A stretch of DNA of 43,719 bases from Bacteroidales bacterium Phil6 (GTDB lineage: Bacteria; Bacteroidota; Bacteroidia; Bacteroidales; F082), in contig NWBN01000019.1 in NCBI GenBank assembly GCA_002633315.1, positions 1 through 43,719 of the forward strand. Direction: 5' to 3'. Positions 24,687 through 33,240 of the stretch are shown one piece after another. Below the pieces are notes generated by a model, which saw nothing but the letters and a program-made list of their open reading frames with translations, did no database searches and was not told the DNA's origin. The translations under genes were made by a program, and so were the position numbers. Numbering within the stretch: the first letter of the stretch is position 1; every line of letters begins with the position of its first letter.

Positions 24687-25592
24687 ATGAATGTCAATGA
24701 CACTAAACGGGAACGTAAGATTTACAAAGTGACAATAATGGGTGGTATTGCAAATGCCATTTTATTGATTTTTAAGTTTGTTGCCGGATTTTTGGGACAC
24801 AGTTCCGCCATGATAGCCGATGCGGTACATTCTTTGTCTGATTTTTTTACAGACATTGTGATATTGATATTTGTTAAGATCAGCAATAAGCCTGCTGACA
24901 AAAATCATGGTTACGGTCATGGCAAATTTGAAACGTTGGCAACATTTATTATTGGAGTGGTGTTACTTGCTGTCGGCATCATGATATTTTGGTCCGGAGC
25001 AAGCAAGATATTCATGAGTATCAAAGGTATTGAACTCGAACAACCGGGCATGTTGGCATTCTGGGCTGCCATTGTTTCCATCATCGTCAAAGAGGCCATT
25101 GCCCGTTATACTATCATCAATGGCAGGAGACTCAATTCCAAGGCTGTAGAAGCAAATGCCTGGCATCATCGCAGTGATGCCTTGTCGTCGGTTGGTGCTG
25201 CAGCAGGTATAGCAGGTGCTATATTCCTCGGTCCTAAATGGCGTATCCTCGACCCTTTGGCTGCTGTCGTGGTCAGTATCTTCATCTTGATTATGGCTGT
25301 TAAATTCTTGATATCATGCATATCTGAATTTATGGAACATTCTTTATCTGAAGATATTGAAAATGAAATAATTAACACAGTAATGTCTTTTGAGTTCGTG
25401 AAAAATGTACATAACCTGCGTACTCGCAAGATAGGTAATGGCATTGCCATGGATATGCACGTAGTGATGGACGGCGATTTATCATTGGAAAAATCACATC
25501 AATATACAAAAGATATTGAAAATCTGCTGAGAAGCCGTTTCGGTGACAAATCTTTTATTTATCTGCATGTGGAACCATCAAAAAAAGACTGA
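24687..25592 (+). CDS. Cation diffusion facilitator (divalent metal efflux)
   Basis: This inner-membrane metal/proton antiporter has 301 residues and six predicted helices in residues 15-215. The metal-site motifs HxxxD are in DAVHSLSDFFTD (helix 2) and in WHHRSDALSSVG (helix 5). A third conserved block is HGYGHGKFETLA in the loop between helices 2 and 3. The C-terminal cytoplasmic domain (about 220-301) has the expected FVKNVHNLRTRKIGN strand. Substrates in the family include Zn, Fe, Mn, Co and Cd; the sequence does not settle which. It is a single gene. Confidence 0.92.
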   Translation: MNVNDTKRERKIYKVTIMGGIANAILLIFKFVAGFLGHSSAMIADAVHSLSDFFTDIVILIFVKISNKPADKNHGYGHGKFETLATFIIGVVLLAVGIMIFWSGASKIFMSIKGIELEQPGMLAFWAAIVSIIVKEAIARYTIINGRRLNSKAVEANAWHHRSDALSSVGAAAGIAGAIFLGPKWRILDPLAAVVVSIFILIMAVKFLISCISEFMEHSLSEDIENEIINTVMSFEFVKNVHNLRTRKIGNGIAMDMHVVMDGDLSLEKSHQYTKDIENLLRSRFGDKSFIYLHVEPSKKD

Positions 25593-25834
25593 CAATCAAC
25601 TGTCTCTTTCGATTCAATTTCTCCACTAAAACTCATCAACTGTAAAACATTCATTTACAATGTAAAATGATTTTAATTTGTCTTATATGACGAATAAAAA
25701 CATCTTATTCTTATATCTATAATAAAACATTTTTCAGATATAATATGACAAGACATCTTGAAGCAGATAATATACGTCATTCAAGCAGATATGAAAACTT
25801 TTCTATTGATAATCAGATATATTTAAACACTTCC

Positions 25835-28138
25835 TTATCTGACAATCAATTTCTCAGAAGTCATGAGATTTCCTTTCTCATCACAAATCTTTACGATGTA
25901 CAATCCGGCCGGTATCCCGTTCAAATCTATATCGACATTGTTTGTGTTGTTAATATTCAACAACTTTATAATCTTACCATTATTATCATTAATGACAACA
26001 TTTCCATTTATGTTATCATCCCATCTCATAAAAACATTGTTGTCTGCCGGATTAGGGGATATCAACAATTTGCCTGTTTTTGGCAGTTCATTTTGGCTGA
26101 AATGCAGTTTATCCCATGCACCCAAAATATAATCTCCTGATTGCAGATTATTTACTGTCATCCTGCCAAATTTCCAGGTACCTTCCCATTCGTATGGAAT
26201 AGATTGCCATTGCTCCGAAGCATTGGAACGATACAACAACACGACGGAATCATTATCAGAAAGTATTAGATTCTGGTCGAACAGAATATTTTGAACATAA
26301 TTGAACTCAGCTCTTATGTCGGCTGAACCCTTATCATCGCGGAATACAGTCCAAAAATGGTCCGGCGACAACTTCAACCCATAAACATTGTGATTGGAGG
26401 TGTCAGGACAGACCAAATGATGTTCCAGACGAAGGAAAACGGAATCAGTGACATTCTCGGCAAAGACTTTCAGATTGGAATTTCTCAATGTTATAGTAGT
26501 GTCGTTTTTGATAATATTGTTAGATTCAATGCGAGCATCGGCAGTCTTGTTGTAATAATCGCCGAAAACGGCTATTGGATAGAATTCGGTTTGTTCTGTT
26601 ATTGTCGCAGATTTACCACTCCATTGTATGCGTGCAGGATGTATGTTCCATTCTTCATCCATAAAAGCAATCTCATAAATGACGTTGTCGCCTATATGGT
26701 CCGAAAATCTGTGTTTCTGACTTACATGAATTTGTATGTCAAACACATTGCCATTTGGAGTTACGGCAAAAGAATCTATGTTGTAATGAGGGCTGCCGGG
26801 AGTAAAGACCCATGTATCGAAAAAACCTGTCATGTCCATACCTGTATATTCAGTCAAAGCATCGCGCAACTGTTCTGAAGATGCAGCACTGTATGAATAT
26901 TTCTCGAGATAATATTTCATGGCATTGTTGAAATTTTCTCTTCCAAGGTAATTCATGAGAGTATGAGTAACTATGGCGCCCTTGTCATAAACAGTAGTAC
27001 CATAAGTAAGGTCCAACGGAATGTTATTCAATGGAATAACACCCTCGCTGTTATGACATGTATGTAATATTGTCTCAATGAGGGCAGTCATCTGTTTTTG
27101 ATATTCTTTTTCGCCATAAATATCTTTCAGATAATAATATTGACAGAAGTTGCCGAGTCCTTCATTGAGCCACATATCCCCTGCGGTAGAGCAAGTCGCC
27201 TTGTTACCGAACCACATGTGGGACAATTCATGAGCAATAAATGATTCATCAGAGGTATTTCCTGTTATCAACTGACTGGCAAAGGCAATATTGTCAACAT
27301 GTTCCATACAGCCCAGATTAGTACTTACATAGCCTATTCTATTAAAAGGATAAGGTCCGAAGCTGTCTTCAAGGAAGCGGGCAATCTCCTTAAGATGTAC
27401 AAAAGTGCCTTCAACTTTATTTATTTGATTTGGCTTTACATATATAGTGATGGGAATATCTCTGTCAATGCCTTGATAAGTATCTTCCCACAATTCATAT
27501 TCACCGACGGCAAAAGAAGCGAGATATGTCGGTATTTCCTGTGGAACGGACCAATGCCATGTGGAAGTGCCGTCACCATTATCGGTTGTTGACATGAGGT
27601 TGCCTCCGCAAATGGCTTTTTTCCCGTTAACGGCAGTGACGAAAATGTCGTATGTCGCTTTGTCAACGAAATTGTCAACACAAGGAAACCATGTCTTACC
27701 GAGATTGTGAGGTTGACTGTCAAAGCCCACGCCAAGATTAAAGACATAAGTGCCACTCCAATGTACTCCACCCCAGCTTTCATAAAATGGCTTTCCTGAA
27801 TAATTTATAGTAATAGTGCCATTACTGCCGACTGTCATGGTATTATTTAATGTAATGGTTATCAGGTCGTTTTCATAAGTATAACTCCTTATGCTCAAGT
27901 CCTCGCTCGTTATCGATTCTATTTCAAAATTTTTAAGTTCGAAATTTATTGCAGAGAGGTCCTCCATAGCTTGAAAACTGACAAGAGTGGTGGCATTCAT
28001 CTCCTTGTTATCGAAATCAAGATTGTTTATATGTATCTCATAATGTGTAACATCAATATTGTCTCCGACAACATGGTTTTTGCATTGGGTATTTACACAA
28101 AGTAACAAAGTGGCAATAATAAATAAAAAAATCTTCAT
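25835..28138 (-). CDS. T9SS-secreted M1-family metallopeptidase
   Basis: This zinc aminopeptidase-type enzyme has 767 residues and a signal peptide (1-19, LLLCVNTQC). An N-terminal beta domain (about 25-225) precedes the catalytic domain. The zinc site is HELSH (303-307) with Glu326 in MWLNEGLGNF. The usual GxMEN exopeptidase motif is GCMEH (276-280). TTVYDKGAIVTH is a family segment. The catalytic protein ends earlier than in full-length aminopeptidase N. A beta-rich region follows, then a T9SS type A sorting domain (about 690-767) with ISPNPADNNVF, VINDNNGKIIKL and GIPAGLYIVKI. It is therefore probably exported to the surface or medium. The ATG at 28138 starts the signal; a TTG three codons upstream is not used. 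Confidence 0.92.
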   Translation of the reverse strand: MKIFLFIIATLLLCVNTQCKNHVVGDNIDVTHYEIHINNLDFDNKEMNATTLVSFQAMEDLSAINFELKNFEIESITSEDLSIRSYTYENDLITITLNNTMTVGSNGTITINYSGKPFYESWGGVHWSGTYVFNLGVGFDSQPHNLGKTWFPCVDNFVDKATYDIFVTAVNGKKAICGGNLMSTTDNGDGTSTWHWSVPQEIPTYLASFAVGEYELWEDTYQGIDRDIPITIYVKPNQINKVEGTFVHLKEIARFLEDSFGPYPFNRIGYVSTNLGCMEHVDNIAFASQLITGNTSDESFIAHELSHMWFGNKATCSTAGDMWLNEGLGNFCQYYYLKDIYGEKEYQKQMTALIETILHTCHNSEGVIPLNNIPLDLTYGTTVYDKGAIVTHTLMNYLGRENFNNAMKYYLEKYSYSAASSEQLRDALTEYTGMDMTGFFDTWVFTPGSPHYNIDSFAVTPNGNVFDIQIHVSQKHRFSDHIGDNVIYEIAFMDEEWNIHPARIQWSGKSATITEQTEFYPIAVFGDYYNKTADARIESNNIIKNDTTITLRNSNLKVFAENVTDSVFLRLEHHLVCPDTSNHNVYGLKLSPDHFWTVFRDDKGSADIRAEFNYVQNILFDQNLILSDNDSVVLLYRSNASEQWQSIPYEWEGTWKFGRMTVNNLQSGDYILGAWDKLHFSQNELPKTGKLLISPNPADNNVFMRWDDNINGNVVINDNNGKIIKLLNINNTNNVDIDLNGIPAGLYIVKICDEKGNLMTSEKLIVR

Positions 28139-28156
28139 AATGTTCAAATATTACTG

Positions 28157-28164
28157 TAATTTTG
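28157..28164 (+). promoter_or_regulatory. Possible -7 box ahead of the LuxE-like gene
   Basis: TAATTTTG at 28157-28164 lies 54 bases before the GTG start of the LuxE-like gene. No -33 element is clear, and the region is AT-rich. Confidence 0.35.
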
Positions 28165-28217
28165 TAGGTTGAGGTTTTAATATTTTGAGGGTAAAAATAT
28201 AAAATATTTTAATAACA

Positions 28218-29216
28218 GTGATTGAAAAGTTCAAAAAAATAAAAAAGCACGTTTTTGAAGTTGGGGAAGAAGCCGATTTTGAGAGTTTGGCATTGGAGAT
28301 ATTTGACATTCAATATAATAATGTTGATGTTTATAAACAATACTGTAATTTGATACATCGTACCCCGGGCACTGTCGAGACGTTATACGATATACCATTT
28401 ATGCCGGTAGATTTTTTCAGGACACACCGTGTCTCAATAACAAAAGAACCGGCGACGCTTGTCTTCAGCAGTTCCGGGACAACAGGGTCCTCGACAAGTC
28501 ATCATGAAGTGCCAGACCCTGCAATCTATGATGAAAGTCTGCTGAAAGGTTTTGAGAAATTTTATGGCAAAGTCGATGATTATTGTATCCTTGCCTTGTT
28601 ACCTTCCTATCTCGAACGCGAAGGCTCTTCTCTGATATATATGGCTGAAAAACTGATTAAATTGTCAAGACATCACGAAAGCGGCTTCTATCTTTATGAC
28701 TATGAAAGACTTGCCAAAACATTAAAGAGTCTGAAAGATAATGGTACCAAGACTATACTTATTGGGGTGACGTATGCCCTTTTAGACCTTGCAGCCGCTT
28801 ATCCAATTGATTTTCCGGATCTTATAATAATGGAGACAGGAGGTATGAAAGGGAAACGCAAAGAGATGGTAAGAGAAGAAGTCCACAAAATATTGACAGA
28901 TGCATTTCATTGTCCTTCAATACATTCAGAATACGGCATGACAGAGTTGCTTTCACAAGCCTATTCCTCAGGAAAAGGCATCTATAACCCCGTACCATGG
29001 ATGAAAATCCTGATACGTGAAACAGAAGACCCGTTGTCGTTGGCAAAATGCGGCATAACAGGAGGCATTAATGTGATAGACCTTGCCAATCTGTACAGTT
29101 GTTCTTTTGTGGCAGTACAGGACCTCGGCCGTCTTCATGATGATGGTAGCTTCGAAGTGCTCGGAAGATTCGACAACAGTTTGATAAGAGGCTGCAATCT
29201 GTTGGTATATAATTGA
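28218..29216 (+). CDS. LuxE-like acyl-protein synthetase
   Basis: This is an ATP-dependent acyl-activating enzyme of the LuxE type, with 332 residues. The adenylate-forming loop is FSSSGTTGSSTSHH (near residue 88), preceded by TLYDIPFMPVDFFRTHRV. Later blocks are ALLPSYLEREGSSL, METGGMKGKRKEM, SEYGMTELLSQAYS and GRFDNSLIRGCN. LuxE activates fatty acids for a reductase in bioluminescence, but no lux genes are here. Related proteins without lux genes are common in Bacteroidota, with unknown acyl substrates. The start appears to be GTG at 28218; no ATG fits upstream of the conserved part. Confidence 0.85.
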   Translation: MIEKFKKIKKHVFEVGEEADFESLALEIFDIQYNNVDVYKQYCNLIHRTPGTVETLYDIPFMPVDFFRTHRVSITKEPATLVFSSSGTTGSSTSHHEVPDPAIYDESLLKGFEKFYGKVDDYCILALLPSYLEREGSSLIYMAEKLIKLSRHHESGFYLYDYERLAKTLKSLKDNGTKTILIGVTYALLDLAAAYPIDFPDLIIMETGGMKGKRKEMVREEVHKILTDAFHCPSIHSEYGMTELLSQAYSSGKGIYNPVPWMKILIRETEDPLSLAKCGITGGINVIDLANLYSCSFVAVQDLGRLHDDGSFEVLGRFDNSLIRGCNLLVYN

Positions 29217-29260
29217 TTTTCAGTGTTGATATTTATAATTTAAGTATGTAAAATAAAATA

Positions 29261-29740
29261 TTATCGTGTTACCGAGAAAGAACTCGATCTAAAGATAAAT
29301 ATTGGAAGAAGAACGCCTACAGCCATCATCAACATTGTCAGAAAACATATCATACAATTATAATTAAATAAATTGAAATAGTGTTCAAAAGATATTTCCT
29401 CCTTATTCTGAAGACATATTAAAAGAGATTGGACTGCTCGGTAGGCATACATTCCAGGAATCATAGGCAGCAACGCCGGAAATGACAGTGCTTCTGCCGG
29501 ACAACGCCAGAATTTTGCCAATGGTATTGACAAAAGACCTATGGAAATGGCAGCAACGAAACTAGCCATGATAATGTTCCAAGCACATAACTGCATCAGT
29601 ACGAGGCGAGAAGTATGTGCTATGGCAGCCAACAAAGCACAGCCGGGAAAACTCTTAAGAGGTATGTTGCTGATGCTGCCGAAACCTATGGCAGCAATAC
29701 CGGCGAACAAACTGTTTTCAAGCAAGTCTATTATTATCAT
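29261..29740 (-). CDS. Threonine/serine exporter, C-terminal half (ThrE_2 type)
   Basis: The 159-residue protein has four hydrophobic helices and the segments GIAAIGFGSISNIP, SFPALLPMIPGMYAYRA and PAEALSFPALLPMIPG, typical of the small C-terminal half of ThrE exporters. In many bacteria ThrE is a single chain; here the two halves are separate genes. The ATG overlaps the TAA of the larger half by four bases, so the two are translated together and probably form one inner-membrane exporter. Confidence 0.86.
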   Translation of the reverse strand: MIIIDLLENSLFAGIAAIGFGSISNIPLKSFPGCALLAAIAHTSRLVLMQLCAWNIIMASFVAAISIGLLSIPLAKFWRCPAEALSFPALLPMIPGMYAYRAVQSLLICLQNKEEISFEHYFNLFNYNCMICFLTMLMMAVGVLLPIFIFRSSSFSVTR

Positions 29741-30687
29741 AAGAATTTAATATTCAATATTATAAGACCTAAACATAAACCTAAGGACAAACAAATCGTT
29801 ATTATAGTGGCATTGATAAACCTGCTGATAAAACAGATATGGTGTCCATTTATCAAGTCATTGATAGAGTTGATGAAAAGCACTCCGGGTACCAAATAAA
29901 GCACACCGGTTCCGAGTGCGATATCAGGAGTCTCTCCCCAGCCGAAGACATAACAGGAAGAAGCTATTATGGTGGCAATGCAGCCCGATATTATAGTTAC
30001 AAGCCGTATGTCCCAACCATGTTTGCCATGTAACGAATTTTTAAGATAAAAACCGCAAATTGTAGCAACAAACACTATTACCATCGAGATAAAATCACCA
30101 CCAAATAGTCTGCAAAATGAACCATTGGCTAAACCTGTGAGAATTAACACAGTCCAGTCATTGAGTCGAGGACGTGCAGTGATGTCATCGAATCTTTTTA
30201 TCGCTTCATCCAATTCCATCCTGTTGTCGTGTATCTCCCAACTTAACTTGCTCAACAAAGTGTTCTTGTCGAAATCTACACCTTGACTTTTTATGATCTC
30301 ATTGTTAGAATATGAATGGAGATGTTCCTTATCCCACAAAGTCACCATTATATGTTGAGGCAACACGCCCATTTCTACTACGGTATCGAATCTTTCCGCT
30401 ATTCTCCCTATATTCTTTTCTATCCTTATGGTAGTTGCTCCGTACTGTATCAGTTTTGAAGCATATCGCGAAAGGAAAAGACATACCTTTTTCAAATACG
30501 AATGAATATCTTTATTATCAATAGTATAATAGTCATTTTGACATGAATTCTCAGAAGTCTGTTTATCTTTCTTTTTCTTCCGCAACAAGTCAAAAACAGC
30601 AATAGAAACCGTTAGAATAATACATAAAACTATAATATATGGTGCAAAATCAAAGATGGCATCATTCGAGGTTGTAATATTATCCAT
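29737..30687 (-). CDS. Threonine/serine exporter, N-terminal half (DUF1212/ThrE type)
   Basis: This is the larger half of the split ThrE exporter, with 316 residues. It has an N-terminal helix (about 10-35), a soluble segment (40-170) with LFLSRYASKLIQYGATTIRI and then about five helices. ANGSFCRLFGGDF and LVPGVLFINSINDLINGH are the family membrane blocks. It exports small hydrophilic amino acids in characterised relatives. The extra N-terminal helix before the soluble domain is unusual compared with short ThrE N-halves. The ATG at 30687 is chosen over a TTG at 30705, because that TTG is the end of the -7 box. Confidence 0.87.
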   Translation of the reverse strand: MDNITTSNDAIFDFAPYIIVLCIILTVSIAVFDLLRKKKKDKQTSENSCQNDYYTIDNKDIHSYLKKVCLFLSRYASKLIQYGATTIRIEKNIGRIAERFDTVVEMGVLPQHIMVTLWDKEHLHSYSNNEIIKSQGVDFDKNTLLSKLSWEIHDNRMELDEAIKRFDDITARPRLNDWTVLILTGLANGSFCRLFGGDFISMVIVFVATICGFYLKNSLHGKHGWDIRLVTIISGCIATIIASSCYVFGWGETPDIALGTGVLYLVPGVLFINSINDLINGHHICFISRFINATIITICLSLGLCLGLIILNIKFL

Positions 30688-30702
30688 TTTATATTTTTGG
30701 TG

Positions 30703-30710
30703 CAAAGGTA
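30703..30710 (-). promoter_or_regulatory. -7 box of the thrE pair
   Basis: The minus strand reads TACCTTTG at 30710-30703, ending 15 bases before the ATG. Confidence 0.6.
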
Positions 30711-30801
30711 AAGTAAAACAGCGTTTAAAAATGAATCTGTCATTAGTTTTTTCTCTTTATGATGATAATAAAACATAAAATCAACTGAAAATGTTAAAAA
30801 A

Positions 30802-30818
30802 TGTCAAGTATTATGACA
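30802..30818. promoter_or_regulatory. Inverted repeat TGTCA-N7-TGACA between thrE and cinA
   Basis: TGTCA (30802-30806) and TGACA (30814-30818) form an inverted pair with a seven-base gap. They lie in the shared upstream region of the divergent thrE and cinA genes. The half-site is the one clustered upstream of menG. Confidence 0.3.
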
Positions 30819-30887
30819 CGAATAAATTTCAAAATGCGTTATAATCATAAAAAAACTAAAAAAACTAAAAGAGACATTTTTTATTCT

Positions 30888-30895
30888 TAATTTTG
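30888..30895 (+). promoter_or_regulatory. -7 box of cinA
   Basis: TAATTTTG at 30888-30895 ends 18 bases before the ATG at 30914. The TTG inside it is in frame with cinA and could be taken wrongly as a start. Confidence 0.65.
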
Positions 30896-30913
30896 TACAT
30901 CGAAAGACACGAT

Positions 30914-32173
30914 ATGAAGAAACAAGACAAATATGTAAAGGCTAAGATTATCTCCATTGGAGATGAACTATTGATAGGGCAAGTTGTCAACACCAATGCG
31001 TCATGGCTCGGACACATATTGACTGTCAATGGAATAGAAGTAATTTCCATAATTGCTGTAGGAGATGGAGAAGATGATATCATGAAAGCATTGGAATCCA
31101 ACTCAGATGTTGACATAGTATTGATGACAGGCGGGTTGGGACCAACAGCAGATGATATCACAAAGCCGACATTATGTAAATTTTTCAACACCGAACTTAT
31201 TCAGAATGAAGATGCTTTGAACAATGTGCGAGAGATTTTCAAACTACGAGGCTATCCAATGAGCGAACGTAACGTTCAACAGTCTTTTATACCAAAATCT
31301 TGCACCTATATACCCAATCGTTTCGGTACTGCTCCCTGCATGTGGTTTGAAAAAAATGCAACAGTGTATGTCTCCATGCCGGGTGTACCCTTTGAGATGA
31401 AATCTGTATTCGAAACGGAAATACTTCGCCGACTGTTGTCAAGATTCAAAGTGACACCTTATATAAGTAAGGTAGTGATGACAGTAGGTGTAGGAGAATC
31501 TTTTCTTGCCGACAGACTTAAAGACTGGGAAGAGAAACTGCCGGATTTTTTGTCGTTGGCATATCTGCCTCAATACGGAATGGTAAGACTGCGTCTCGAG
31601 GGGCGTCACGAAGACAAAGAGTTGTTGCATAGCACTGTGGACAGAGAAATAGAAAAACTGCGCGCCATCATACCGGACAATATCTTCGGTTTTGATGATA
31701 TGTCCATAGCCGAAGTAGTGATAGAAATGCTGAAGAAAGAGAATAAAACCGTATCAACGGCAGAGAGTTGCACCGGAGGAGCTATCGCCAGAATGATAAC
31801 AGGCATACCGGGATGCTCAGCAGTGTACAGAGGTTCGGTAGTATCATACGCCACAGATGTGAAAGAGAGCGTCCTTAGTGTTGAACATCAAGATATTGTG
31901 AAATTTTCCGTAGTAAGTAAAGAAGTAGTGGAACAAATGGCAAAAGGAGTTAAAGAACTGTTGCATACAGACTATGCCCTGGCAACGACAGGAATAGCCG
32001 GTCCCGATGGCGGCACGGAGATGACACCGCTCGGCACAGTATGGATAGCTGTTGCCACACCCGACGGAATAATATCACAACGTCATAACTTTGGCAAAGA
32101 ACGTGACAACAATATTCAAAGAGCCTGCATAGTGGCATTGGAAATGTTAAGACAATGTTTAAGAAAGAAATAA
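30914..32173 (+). CDS. cinA: CinA-family protein
   Basis: The 419-residue protein has two domains. The N-terminal MoCF-like domain (about 1-170) has SIGDELLIGQVVNTNASWLG, MTGGLGPTADDITK and the ADP-ribose/COG1058-type core. The C-terminal CinA domain (about 255-415) has TAESCTGGAIARMIT, SVVSYATDVKES and TTGIAGPDGGTE, the nicotinamide-mononucleotide deamidase signature. The likely role is pyridine-nucleotide recycling; the competence link holds only in some species. gldB starts nine bases after its stop. Confidence 0.93.
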   Translation: MKKQDKYVKAKIISIGDELLIGQVVNTNASWLGHILTVNGIEVISIIAVGDGEDDIMKALESNSDVDIVLMTGGLGPTADDITKPTLCKFFNTELIQNEDALNNVREIFKLRGYPMSERNVQQSFIPKSCTYIPNRFGTAPCMWFEKNATVYVSMPGVPFEMKSVFETEILRRLLSRFKVTPYISKVVMTVGVGESFLADRLKDWEEKLPDFLSLAYLPQYGMVRLRLEGRHEDKELLHSTVDREIEKLRAIIPDNIFGFDDMSIAEVVIEMLKKENKTVSTAESCTGGAIARMITGIPGCSAVYRGSVVSYATDVKESVLSVEHQDIVKFSVVSKEVVEQMAKGVKELLHTDYALATTGIAGPDGGTEMTPLGTVWIAVATPDGIISQRHNFGKERDNNIQRACIVALEMLRQCLRKK

Positions 32174-32181
32174 ATTATATT

Positions 32182-33192
32182 ATGAGATTGAAAACCATAT
32201 TGATATTATTATTAGTGTCCGTTTTTTGGACAGCATGTTCCGGAAATAAAAAAAACGACAAGGCAAAATTCGATATACCTTATCAGGATATGGAACCTAA
32301 GATATTAACTGTAAAAGAATATCAAAAAGTTCTTTTCAACATCGACACCGCAGATTTCAAAAAAGGATTAGAATCTTTGATACCTGAATATTCATCTGTA
32401 TTGGGGACATCCGTCAATGATATACAGGCCAATTATGTAAAGGCTTTTGTTACAGATACATTTTGTCGCCATCTTTATGAAATGGTAGATGAGAAATTTT
32501 CTGACATAGAACCTATAAGCAAAGACATACAGACTGTATGTCAAAGATTTAACTATTATTTTCCAGGTAACGATTTACCGGAAGTCATTACATATATCTC
32601 AGGTATAGACTATGAAATGGGACCGGTTACAAACAATGGACATGCCATACTTATAAGTCTGGATTATTATCTTGGCAATGAAGACAATATTTATGATTAT
32701 ATCGGTATGCCGCGTTTTCGTTCTTTGAGATGTCGCCCGGAATACATCACAAAAGACCTCGCTGTCTTACTATATATGCATTATATTTATGACACTCATA
32801 TTTACAAGAATATCATCACAGAAATGGTAGAAAAAGGCAAGATGTATTATTTTGTCGAGGCAATGAATCCTTCTTTGCCGGATTCGATACTTTTGGGATA
32901 TTCTGAGAAACAGATGGATTGGGCAAAGAATAATGAAGGCAATCTTTGGGCGTCTTTGGTAGGTGACAACTTATTATATGCCAATAAATTGACTGAATAT
33001 CAACAATTTTTTGGAGACGGACCTTTCACACAGGCGTATTCCAATGATGCCCCTTCACGGCTTGGAGATTTTATAGGACTTCAGATAATACGTTCTTACA
33101 TGAACAATAATGATGTGACATTACAAGAATTGATGGACAACAAGGATCTGTTACAGATTTTTCAAGATTCCAATTATAAACCGAAAAAATAA
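32182..33192 (+). CDS. gldB: GldB-type gliding motility/T9SS-associated lipoprotein
   Basis: The 336-residue lipoprotein has signal RLKTILILLLVSVFWTAC with Cys19. The mature protein matches the GldB pattern: LDYYLGNEDNIYDYIGMPRF, RCRPEYITKDLAV, MVEKGKMYYFVEAM, NLLYANKLTEYQQFFGDGPF and SRLGDFIGLQIIRSYM. GldB was found in gliding flavobacteria and is needed for motility and T9SS-linked functions there. Non-gliding Bacteroidales keep it. The ATG at 32182 gives a proper signal peptide; one at 32155 would lie inside cinA and bury it. YifB follows after 48 bases. Confidence 0.88.
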   Translation: MRLKTILILLLVSVFWTACSGNKKNDKAKFDIPYQDMEPKILTVKEYQKVLFNIDTADFKKGLESLIPEYSSVLGTSVNDIQANYVKAFVTDTFCRHLYEMVDEKFSDIEPISKDIQTVCQRFNYYFPGNDLPEVITYISGIDYEMGPVTNNGHAILISLDYYLGNEDNIYDYIGMPRFRSLRCRPEYITKDLAVLLYMHYIYDTHIYKNIITEMVEKGKMYYFVEAMNPSLPDSILLGYSEKQMDWAKNNEGNLWASLVGDNLLYANKLTEYQQFFGDGPFTQAYSNDAPSRLGDFIGLQIIRSYMNNNDVTLQELMDNKDLLQIFQDSNYKPKK

Positions 33193-33240
33193 AATATAGT
33201 TATAGTTGATAAAAGACCAAATTTATGAAACCAAAATATC

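Noticed and set aside
28218..29216. Part of a bioluminescence operon
   Set aside because: No luxA, luxB, luxC or luxD homologue is present in the window, and LuxE-like proteins are widespread outside luminous bacteria.
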